From contig NZ_JAGINP010000024.1 in the NCBI RefSeq assembly GCF_017876155.1, positions 1 through 64,000 of the forward strand: 64,000 bases of DNA. The letters run 5' to 3'. Source of the stretch: Azospirillum rugosum (lineage in GTDB: Bacteria; Pseudomonadota; Alphaproteobacteria; Azospirillales; Azospirillaceae). The first letter of the stretch is position 1, and every line of letters starts with the position of its first letter. Under the pieces are notes generated by a model. It saw only the letters and a list, made by a program, of their open reading frames with translations. It was not told the DNA's origin and ran no database searches. Made by a program: the position numbers and the translations under genes. This document shows positions 1-6,800 of the stretch, piece after piece.

Positions 1-105
1 CCTCACCCCAAACCCCTCTCCCCTCAAGGGAGAGGGGCTTTTCCTCCACTGTATCAGCCACTTACCGCAATGGCGAAATGTGTGCATACCGTAGCGTCGC
101 CCCAG
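1..105 (+). repeat. GC-rich palindromic repeat, copy A of the GTGCATACCGTAG family
   Basis: The segment begins with a CCTCACCCC stretch, then a hairpin (CCCCTCTCCCCTCAAGGGAG region, about 14-37), then GTATCAGCCACTTACCG and TGTGCATACCGTAG near 80-94. The same order of elements occurs inverted at 63583-63681 and direct at 63761-63852. The gene at 173 starts about 70 bp further on, so the box could belong to its upstream region. Function is unknown; a REP-like dispersed repeat is the simplest reading. Confidence 0.7.
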
Positions 106-172
106 GGGTGCCCAAGGGGACACCCGCGGGCCGGCGGGGAGCAATCCGTCCCCCCTTTCCACGAGTCCTCCG

Positions 173-610
173 ATGCTCAAGACCAAGCTCCTCCACCCGG
201 AGATCCTGCGCGCGCTCGCCAGTTCGGGTCACTTCTCGCAGGTGCTGATCGCCGATGGGAATTACCCCGTCGCGACGCACGCCGGGCCGAACGCCGCGAA
301 GGTGTACCTCAACCTGGCGCCGGGCCTTCTAAAGACCACCGACGTGCTGCGCATCCTCGTCGACACCATTCCGATCCAGGCGGCCGCGCTCATGCAGGTC
401 CCGACCGGCGAGACGCCGGCCATCCACGGCGAGTACGCCGGGATGCTGCCGGACGGCGCCGAGGTGACCCGCCTGGAGCGCGCCGCCTTCTACGAGGCCG
501 TCCGCTCCCCGCTGACGTCGCTCGTCATCGCGACGGGCGAGACCCGCCGCTTCGCGAACCTGCTGCTCACCGTCGGGGTGGTGAAGCTGGAGCAGAGCGA
601 AGACTATTGA
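173..610 (+). CDS. RbsD/FucU family sugar mutarotase-like protein
   Basis: The 145-residue product is the right length for the RbsD/FucU fold (about 140 residues), cytosolic enzymes that interconvert anomers or ring forms of free monosaccharides such as fucose and ribose. The N-terminal GHFSQVLIADGNYP (residues 19-32) matches the family block with the catalytic His followed by the ADxxxP loop and looks more FucU-like than RbsD-like. The end, with VGVVKLEQ, is also typical. No sugar transporter or kinase is adjacent, so the substrate cannot be named. The ATG at 173 has only a weak ribosome site. The next gene starts 140 bp downstream and is probably separate. Confidence 0.8.
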   Translation: MLKTKLLHPEILRALASSGHFSQVLIADGNYPVATHAGPNAAKVYLNLAPGLLKTTDVLRILVDTIPIQAAALMQVPTGETPAIHGEYAGMLPDGAEVTRLERAAFYEAVRSPLTSLVIATGETRRFANLLLTVGVVKLEQSEDY

Positions 611-640
611 GCGCCACACCGCGGCGAACCGACACCAAGG

Positions 641-646
641 TATAAT
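641..646 (+). promoter_or_regulatory. Possible -10 element (TATAAT) upstream of the MEDS gene
   Basis: A perfect TATAAT hexamer stands out in very GC-rich DNA 105 bp before the ATG at 751. I cannot see a convincing TTGACA-like -35 at the usual spacing, so the promoter call is tentative. Confidence 0.3.
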
Positions 647-750
647 GGGTCAGGGGTGCCGCGGGGCGTATCCTCCCTCCGCCACACAGCAATCGGCCCG
701 CGGATCGGCCGGCAGTGCCGCGGGCGCGCTCCGCACAGGAGGTGTCCTGG

Positions 751-1380
751 ATGAGGAAGCCCCCGGCGCCCATTCCCTTCGCGGGATCGACGCTCGACCG
801 GACGCGGCACGTCTGCGCGTTCTTCAACAGCGAGGACGAGGAGTACCGCGTGCTGCTGCCGTTCATCAAGGACGGCTTCGCGTGCGGCGACAAGGCGGTG
901 CACATCGTCAATCCCGGCCGGCACCACGGCCACCTCCGGCGCCTGGCCTCCGTCGGGATCGACGTGGCCGACGCGCAGCGGCGCGACCAGCTGGAGCTGC
1001 GCACGACCGACGAGACCTACCTCCGCGACGGCCGCTTCGACCAGGACCGCATGCTCGCCGCCTTCGAACGGATGGCCAGCGGCAACGCCGGGGGCACCTA
1101 CGGTCCCAGCCGCATCATCTGCCAGATGGAGTGGGCGTGCGAGGACCGATCCCACCTCGATGACCTGGTCGAGTTCGAAGCCCGCGTGAACGACGTGTGG
1201 AGCCGGCACGACGACGCGGTGATCTGCGTCTATGATCTGGCGAAGTTCGGCGGTGCGACGGTGATCGACATCATGCGGACCCATCCGATGATCATCATCG
1301 GAGGCATACTCCAGGAAAATCCCTTCTTCGTGCCCCCGCAGGATTTCCTGCGCGAGATCAGGGAGCGGCGCGCCAGGTAG
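751..1380 (+). CDS. MEDS-domain (DcmR-like sensory domain) protein
   Basis: The 209-residue soluble protein resembles the MEDS domain, named for methanogen/methylotroph DcmR sensory domain: HVCAFFNSEDEEYRVLLPF near the start, the GDKAVHIVNP strand-loop, then an E-rich end. MEDS proteins are sensory modules often found beside histidine kinases; DcmR itself controls a dichloromethane dehalogenase. There is no DNA-binding domain here, so it probably works with the kinase that follows. The start at 751 is chosen because AGGAGG lies 8 bp upstream; the frame is open further upstream (to 715) without a ribosome site. The histidine kinase begins 50 bp downstream, which suggests one operon. Confidence 0.8.
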   Translation: MRKPPAPIPFAGSTLDRTRHVCAFFNSEDEEYRVLLPFIKDGFACGDKAVHIVNPGRHHGHLRRLASVGIDVADAQRRDQLELRTTDETYLRDGRFDQDRMLAAFERMASGNAGGTYGPSRIICQMEWACEDRSHLDDLVEFEARVNDVWSRHDDAVICVYDLAKFGGATVIDIMRTHPMIIIGGILQENPFFVPPQDFLREIRERRAR

Positions 1381-1429
1381 GCACCACCACCCGGGACCGC
1401 CGCAAGGGCTCGCCGCCCGGGACCGCCGT

Positions 1430-3205
1430 GTGACCATGGAAGCAGAACAGCCTGGGGCGGAGATCCAGCGGCTCCAGCTCTGCATCAACGATCTGGTCGG
1501 CATCCTCGCCCTGCCGGCGACCTGGGTCCGCGGCGAACCGCCGGCGATCGTCGAGAGCCTGCTGGACTCGCTGATGCGCATGGTGCACCTCGACCTCGTC
1601 TATCTGCGGCTGAGGGATCCCGTCGGCGACGCGCCGCGCGAGCTGGTCCGGTTCGACCGATGGCGACAGGACGCGCCCCGGCCGCAGGAGGTCGGGCAGC
1701 TGCTCTCCCCCTGGCTGGACGCCGACCCGCAGGCGTGGCCGGCGCGGCTTGCCATCGGGGGTACCGTCGGGGGCGCGGACCTCGCGATCCTGCCGCAGCG
1801 CCTTGGGCTGCACGGCGAGATCGGCCTGCTGGTCGCCGGCGCGGCGCGCGCAGGATTCCCGCGGGAGACGGAACGGCTGCTGATCAGCGTCATGGCGAAC
1901 CAGGCGACGGTCGGCTTGCAAGGCGCCCGGCATCTGAGCGAGCAGAAGCGGGTCGCCGAGGAACTCGACCGGCGCGTCGCGCGGCGCACCGCCGAGCTTG
2001 CGGCGGCCAACGCCGAACTCCGGCGGCAGATGGCCGAGCGCCGGCAGGCCGAGGAGGCGCTGGCGGCGAACGAACGGAACCTGGACCAGATCATCAATTC
2101 GATCCCCGGGCTGGTGTGGTCGACGCGCACGGACGGAACCGCGGAATTCTTCAACCAGCGCTACCTCGACTATGTGGGCCGGCTGTCGGGCGCCATGCAG
2201 GGCTGGGGCTGGGCCGCCGCCGTCCATCCGAACGACCTGCCCGGCCTGATCGACGCCTGGCGATCGATCAGGGCGCAGGGGCGCAGCGGGGAGGCCGAGG
2301 CCCGGCTGCGCCGTTTCGACGGGGCGTATCGCCGGTTCTTGCTTCGCGTCAACCCGCTCCACGACGAAGAGGGGGCCGTCGTCCGGTGGTTCGGCATCAA
2401 CACCGACATCGAGGACTGGAAGGAAGCGCAGGACGAGCTGCGCGACACGCAGGCGGAACTGGCACGCGTCACGCGCGTGATGACCATGGGGCAGCTCACC
2501 GCCTCCATCGCGCACGAGATCAACCAGCCCCTGTCCGGCATCATGACCAACGCCAGCACCTGCCTGCGCATGCTCGGCGCCGACCCGCCGAACGTGGCGG
2601 GCGCGCTGGAGACCGCGCGACGGACGATCCGCGACGGCAAGCGCGCGTCGGACGTGATCGCGCGGCTGCGGGATCTCTTCGGCAAGCGGGGCACGGCGGC
2701 CGAGGCCGTGGACCTGAACCGGGCGACGGAGGAGGTGATCGCCCTGACGTCGACCGAACTGCAGCGGTGCGGCGTCAGCCTGCGGATGGAGCTGGCGGAC
2801 GATCTCCCGCCGGTGACCGGCGACCGCGTCCAGCTTCAGCAGGTCATTCTGAACCTGGTGCTCAACGCCGCGGAGGCGATGCGCGACGTGGACGAGCGGC
2901 AGCGGGAGCTTCGGATCGCGACGGGCCGACTGGAGGCGGGCGGCGTCTGCCTGGCGGTGACGGACAGCGGGGTGGGGTTCGACCCGGCCGCCGTGGAGAC
3001 GCTCTTCAACCCGTTCTACACGACCAAGAGCGACGGCATGGGGATCGGGCTTTCGGTCAGCCGGTCGATCGTGCAGAACCACCAGGGACGCCTCTGGGCG
3101 GAGCCCAACGAGGGCGCGGGGGCGACCTTCCGGCTGTCGCTGCCGTGCCGGGACGGGAGTCCCGGGGGCATGGCCGCCGCGGCCGGACAAGCGGGGCATC
3201 CGTGA
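1430..3205 (+). CDS. GAF-PAS sensor histidine kinase
   Basis: The 591-residue soluble kinase has an N-terminal GAF-like region (about 15-165), a charged coiled coil (about 170-215), a PAS domain (about 220-335, DQIINSIPGLVWSTRTDG onward), a HisKA domain with phosphoacceptor His362 in SIAHEINQPLSG, and a HATPase_c domain (about 455-580; N box NLVLNAAEAM, G boxes DSGVGFD and GMGIGLS). No membrane segments are seen, so it senses a cytosolic signal. The start is GTG 1430 or ATG 1436. The stop overlaps the next start (TGATG), so kinase and receiver are translationally coupled. It resembles FixL-type kinases of alphaproteobacteria, but no heme-PAS signature can be claimed. Confidence 0.9.
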   Translation: MTMEAEQPGAEIQRLQLCINDLVGILALPATWVRGEPPAIVESLLDSLMRMVHLDLVYLRLRDPVGDAPRELVRFDRWRQDAPRPQEVGQLLSPWLDADPQAWPARLAIGGTVGGADLAILPQRLGLHGEIGLLVAGAARAGFPRETERLLISVMANQATVGLQGARHLSEQKRVAEELDRRVARRTAELAAANAELRRQMAERRQAEEALAANERNLDQIINSIPGLVWSTRTDGTAEFFNQRYLDYVGRLSGAMQGWGWAAAVHPNDLPGLIDAWRSIRAQGRSGEAEARLRRFDGAYRRFLLRVNPLHDEEGAVVRWFGINTDIEDWKEAQDELRDTQAELARVTRVMTMGQLTASIAHEINQPLSGIMTNASTCLRMLGADPPNVAGALETARRTIRDGKRASDVIARLRDLFGKRGTAAEAVDLNRATEEVIALTSTELQRCGVSLRMELADDLPPVTGDRVQLQQVILNLVLNAAEAMRDVDERQRELRIATGRLEAGGVCLAVTDSGVGFDPAAVETLFNPFYTTKSDGMGIGLSVSRSIVQNHQGRLWAEPNEGAGATFRLSLPCRDGSPGGMAAAAGQAGHP

Positions 3206-3615
3206 TGCAGGATCGCGCGTTCGTAGCCGTCGTCGACGACGACGAGTCCGTCCGGGAGGCGCTGCCCGACCTGGTGCGCGAGTTCGGCTACGAGGCCGGC
3301 GCCTTCGCGTCGGCGGAGGAGTTCCTGGCGTCGGGCTGCCTTGCGCAGACCCGCTGCCTGCTGCTCGACATCGCAATGCTCGGCATGTCGGGGCTGGACC
3401 TGCAACGCGAGCTGGCCCGCCGCGGGCAGGCGGTCCCGATCGTGTTCATCACCGCCCATGGGGATGAGAGCGTGCGCGTGCGACTGCGCGAGGGCGGCGC
3501 CGTCGAATGCCTGTTGAAGCCGTTCAGCGACACGGCCCTGCTGGAAGCGCTGGACGCGGCGGTCGGATCGGGCGCCCGGGCGTCGGCCCTGCGCCCCAAA
3601 ATGGGAGGGACCTGA
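3205..3615 (+). CDS. Single-domain response regulator (receiver only)
   Basis: The 136-residue product is one receiver domain: acidic pocket VVDDDES near residue 8, phosphoacceptor Asp in LLLDIAMLGMSG, conserved Thr in FITAHGD and Lys in LLKPFS. No output domain follows, so it may compete for or relay phosphate from the kinase upstream. Its ATG overlaps the kinase stop, and the next regulator follows after 2 bp. The sequence is FixJ-receiver-like, so this gene and its neighbour look like descendants of a duplication in which this copy lost or never had the LuxR-type output. Confidence 0.88.
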   Translation: MQDRAFVAVVDDDESVREALPDLVREFGYEAGAFASAEEFLASGCLAQTRCLLLDIAMLGMSGLDLQRELARRGQAVPIVFITAHGDESVRVRLREGGAVECLLKPFSDTALLEALDAAVGSGARASALRPKMGGT

Positions 3616-3617
3616 CA

Positions 3618-4310
3618 ATGAACACCCTGGGACAGGAAGAGGCGGGAATGGATCAGCCGGGCTTGGCGGACGGCGGCCCGCGGTCGTCGGCCGTGCCGGA
3701 GGCCAGCGCGATCGTCTACGTCGTCGACGACGACGTCTCGGTGCGGGAGTCGCTGGAAGCGCTGATCCGGCACGCGGGCTGGCATCCGGAGGTGTTCGCG
3801 TCGGCGCAGGATTTCCTGTCGCAATCTCCGGCACCGTGCCCCAGCTGCCTGGTGCTCGACGTTACCCTGCCGGACCTCAACGGGCTCGACCTTCAGGAGC
3901 GCGTCGCCGCCGAGCGGGCCGACATGCCCATCATCTTCATCACGGGCTACGGCGACGTGCCGATGACGGTGCGGGCGATGAAGGCCGGCGCCATGGAGTT
4001 CCTGACCAAGCCGTTCGGCGACGACGTGCTGCTGGAGGCCATCCGCAGCGCGCTCATGCACAGCGAGGCCGCCTTCGGGCAGGCGAGCGAGCTGCGCCGG
4101 CTGCAGAACCGCTACGCCACGCTCAGCGCGCGCGAGCGCGAGGTGATGGCGCTGGTCGTCTCGGGCCTGATGAACAAGCAGGTCGGCGGCGAGCTGGGCA
4201 TCAGCGAGATCACCGTGAAGGCCCACCGCGGCCGCGTCATGCGCAAGATGCAGGCCGCCTCCTTCGCCGACCTCGTCAACATCGCCGCGAAGCTGCGCAT
4301 TCCGAATTAG
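3618..4310 (+). CDS. FixJ-family response regulator (receiver + LuxR-type HTH)
   Basis: The 230-residue product has a receiver domain (about 31-145: VVDDDVSVRESL, phosphoacceptor Asp in LVLDVTLPDLNG, ITGYGDVPM, LTKPFG) and a C-terminal LuxR/GerE HTH (about 165-225: LSAREREVMALVVSGLMNKQ, then EITVKAHRGRVMRKM). It is the DNA-binding output of the kinase operon. The ATG at 3618 begins 2 bp after the preceding stop; an upstream in-frame extension would run inside the receiver gene and is rejected. Targets are not visible; the crotonase and hydrolase genes immediately downstream on the same strand are the obvious candidates. Confidence 0.92.
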   Translation: MNTLGQEEAGMDQPGLADGGPRSSAVPEASAIVYVVDDDVSVRESLEALIRHAGWHPEVFASAQDFLSQSPAPCPSCLVLDVTLPDLNGLDLQERVAAERADMPIIFITGYGDVPMTVRAMKAGAMEFLTKPFGDDVLLEAIRSALMHSEAAFGQASELRRLQNRYATLSAREREVMALVVSGLMNKQVGGELGISEITVKAHRGRVMRKMQAASFADLVNIAAKLRIPN

Positions 4311-4443
4311 GGAATTGGGGAGCCATCGCAGCGGGCGACACCATGGTATCGGCGATACCTTCGTCCGATTTATGCGCGGCCGCGCCGCGCGCCAAGCTGT
4401 GCCGGCCAAACCGTTGGAAAAGGTCCACAGTCCGGAGGCAAAG

Positions 4444-5283
4444 ATGCACGACCCGCAAGCCGCACGGCAAATCCGCCTCGACCGCCGCTCGCCGCAATAT
4501 TGGCGCGTTACCTTCGATCATCCGCCCCTGAACATCTTCGGGCCGGAGACCATTCCGCAGCTGGACGAGATCGTCAGCGCGCTGGAGACGGATACCGAAG
4601 TGAAGGTGGTGGTCTTCGACAGCGCCGTCGAAGGATTCTTCCTGACGCACTACGACTTCCTCGCCGATCCGGAGGACACGACCAGCCTGCCGCCGGGGAC
4701 GACGGGCCTGCCGCCGGTGCCCGACATGCTGGTGCGCCTCAGCCGCGCGCCGGTGGTGTCGATCGCCTCCATCCGCGGGCGGGCCACGGGCGTGGGAAGC
4801 GAGCTGGCGCTCGCCAGCGACATGCGCTTCGCCAGCCGCGAGAAGGCGATCCTGTCGCAGTGGGAGGTCGGCGCGGGCCTGGTCCCGGGCGGCGGGCCGA
4901 TGGCCCGGCTGCCCCGCCTGATGGGCCGCGGCCGTGCGCTGGAGGTGCTGCTCAGCGCCGACGACATCGGCGGCGAACTGGCCGAGCGTTACGGCTACGT
5001 CAACCGCGCGCTTCCGGACGCCGAGCTGGACGGGTTCGTCGACGCGCTGGCGCGGCGGATCGCGTCCTTCGACAAGCAGGCCATCGCGGACACCAAGCGT
5101 CTGGTCGACGTGGCGAGCCTGCCGTCCGATTCCGAAATCGCGCCGGAGTGGGACGCCTTCATCACGTCCGTCGGCCGGCCCGCGGCGAAGGCGCGGATCA
5201 AGGCGCTGATGGACCGCGGCTTCCACAGGGCGGGCGACGTCGAGCGGCGGCTCGGCCATTACGTGGGCCAAATCGGTCACTGA
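4444..5283 (+). CDS. Enoyl-CoA hydratase/isomerase (crotonase-fold) family protein
   Basis: The 279-residue product has the crotonase fold: HPPLNIFGPETI near residue 25, an oxyanion-hole strand at SIRGRATGVGSELALASDMR and the downstream SQWEVGAGLVPGGG segment. The usual first AGAD-type motif is replaced by a phenylalanine-rich VEGFFLTHYD, so the substrate pocket differs from classical hydratases and the reaction cannot be assigned. The ATG at 4444 is preferred over the upstream in-frame start because GGAGG lies just before it and the extension has no family similarity. It follows the FixJ-like regulator by 133 bp and precedes the VOC-hydrolase fusion by 35 bp, likely co-transcribed with the latter. 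Confidence 0.8.
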   Translation: MHDPQAARQIRLDRRSPQYWRVTFDHPPLNIFGPETIPQLDEIVSALETDTEVKVVVFDSAVEGFFLTHYDFLADPEDTTSLPPGTTGLPPVPDMLVRLSRAPVVSIASIRGRATGVGSELALASDMRFASREKAILSQWEVGAGLVPGGGPMARLPRLMGRGRALEVLLSADDIGGELAERYGYVNRALPDAELDGFVDALARRIASFDKQAIADTKRLVDVASLPSDSEIAPEWDAFITSVGRPAAKARIKALMDRGFHRAGDVERRLGHYVGQIGH

Positions 5284-5318
5284 CGGTATGGCGCAACCCG
5301 AAGATTGAGGAACTCGCC

Positions 5319-6704
5319 ATGAGCATCACGGAATCCGCAAGGCCGCCGGCATCTCCCCTGAAGCTTGAGGTCGTCGTGATCCCGGTGTCCGACGTCGATC
5401 GCGCCAAGCAATTCTACGTCGGCCTGGGCTGGAGGCTCGACGCGGATTTCCCGACGGGCGACGGGTTCCGGGTCATCCAGGTCACGCCGCCCGGTTCGCC
5501 CTGCTCGGTGATCTTCGGCCGGGGAGTCTCCTCGGCCGAGCCGGGCTCGGTCCAGGGGCTTCACCTCGTCGTGTCCGACATCGAGGCGGCGTGCGCCGAT
5601 CTTGTCCGCCGCGGGGCCGAGGTGAGCGCGCCGTTCCACGACGCCGGCGGGGTGTTCCACCGCGCCGGGACGGAGGGCCGCGTCGACGGCCCGGACCCGG
5701 AACGGCGCAGCTACGCCTCCTTCGCCTCCTTCAGCGACCCGGACGGCAACGGCTGGGTGTTGCAGGAGGTGACCGAACGGCTGCCCGGACGGGTGGACAC
5801 GGATGACGCGCCGGGAACACCCTCCACGCGCCGCACGACGGCCTACCGCAGCGCCGTGGTCGAGGGCGTCCGCGTCTTCTACCGCGAGGCCGGACCGCCG
5901 GACGCGCCGACCATCCTGATGCTGCACGGCTTTCCGTCCTCGTCGCGCATGTTCGAGCCGCTGATCCCGCTGCTGGCCGACCGCTACCGGATCATCGCGC
6001 CGGACTATCCCGGCTTCGGCCACAGCGACGCGCCGCCGCCGGGGGCGTTCGCCTACAGCTTCGACCACATCGCGCGGGTGATGGAAGGGCTCGTCGATGC
6101 GCTGGGCCTGACCAGCTACACGCTGCTGGTGCAGGACTACGGAGGGCCCGTGGGCTTCCGGCTGGCGCTGCGCCGTCCGGAGCGGGTCGACGCCATCATC
6201 GTCCAGAACGCCGTGGCGCACGAGGAGGGCCTCGGCCCGCTGTGGGAGACGCGCAAGGCCTATTGGGCGGACCGCGCCGCCAACGAGGAGCGGCTGCGCG
6301 CCAACCTGATGTCCTTCGAGGCGACCCGGCTGCGCCACGTCGGCACCAGTCCCCACCCGGAGCGGTACGACCCGGACAGCTGGACGGACGAGCACGCCTT
6401 TCTCTCGCGCCCCGGGCAGATCGACATCCAAAGCGAGCTGTTCTACGACTACCGGACCAACCTGGCGGCCTACCCGGACTGGCAGGCCTGGATGCGGGAA
6501 CGGCAGCCGCCGCTGCTCGTCCTGTGGGGGCGTTACGACCCGTCCTTCACGGTCGCCGGAGCCGAGGCCTACCGGCGCGACGTCCCCGATGCGGAGGTCC
6601 ACATCCTCGACGCGGGGCATTTCGCGCTGGACGAGGCGTGCGACGAGGTCGCCGCGCGCATCCGCACCTTCCTCGCCAAGCGGGAGGCGACCAGGACGGA
6701 CTGA
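5319..6704 (+). CDS. VOC (glyoxalase-like) domain fused to a haloalkane-dehalogenase/epoxide-hydrolase-like alpha/beta hydrolase
   Basis: The 461-residue product joins two enzyme folds. Residues about 15-152 form a VOC domain (EVVVIPVSDVDRAKQFYVGL start, GLHLVV and GWVLQEV carrying candidate metal ligands). Residues about 175-455 form an alpha/beta hydrolase with oxyanion loop HGFPSSSRMF, the nucleophile elbow VQDYGGPVGF (Asp273, not Ser), WGRYDPSF acid region and DAGHFALDE with the His. An Asp nucleophile followed by a bulky aromatic and GG is the pattern of haloalkane dehalogenases and epoxide hydrolases. The fusion suggests two consecutive steps on one small molecule. It lies 35 bp behind the crotonase-fold gene; the next gene is convergent. 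Confidence 0.85.
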   Translation: MSITESARPPASPLKLEVVVIPVSDVDRAKQFYVGLGWRLDADFPTGDGFRVIQVTPPGSPCSVIFGRGVSSAEPGSVQGLHLVVSDIEAACADLVRRGAEVSAPFHDAGGVFHRAGTEGRVDGPDPERRSYASFASFSDPDGNGWVLQEVTERLPGRVDTDDAPGTPSTRRTTAYRSAVVEGVRVFYREAGPPDAPTILMLHGFPSSSRMFEPLIPLLADRYRIIAPDYPGFGHSDAPPPGAFAYSFDHIARVMEGLVDALGLTSYTLLVQDYGGPVGFRLALRRPERVDAIIVQNAVAHEEGLGPLWETRKAYWADRAANEERLRANLMSFEATRLRHVGTSPHPERYDPDSWTDEHAFLSRPGQIDIQSELFYDYRTNLAAYPDWQAWMRERQPPLLVLWGRYDPSFTVAGAEAYRRDVPDAEVHILDAGHFALDEACDEVAARIRTFLAKREATRTD

Positions 6705-6800
6705 CAGTGCGGCGGGCAACTCCCCCAACGTGAGTTGAGCGATCGTCCGGCAACGCGCCGCCCTCCCTCTCCCACCGGAGGCGGGCGAGGGGGATTCACG

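Noticed and set aside
4315..4443. N-terminal extension of the crotonase-fold protein
   Set aside because: The extension has no family similarity, and a good ribosome site stands before ATG 4444.
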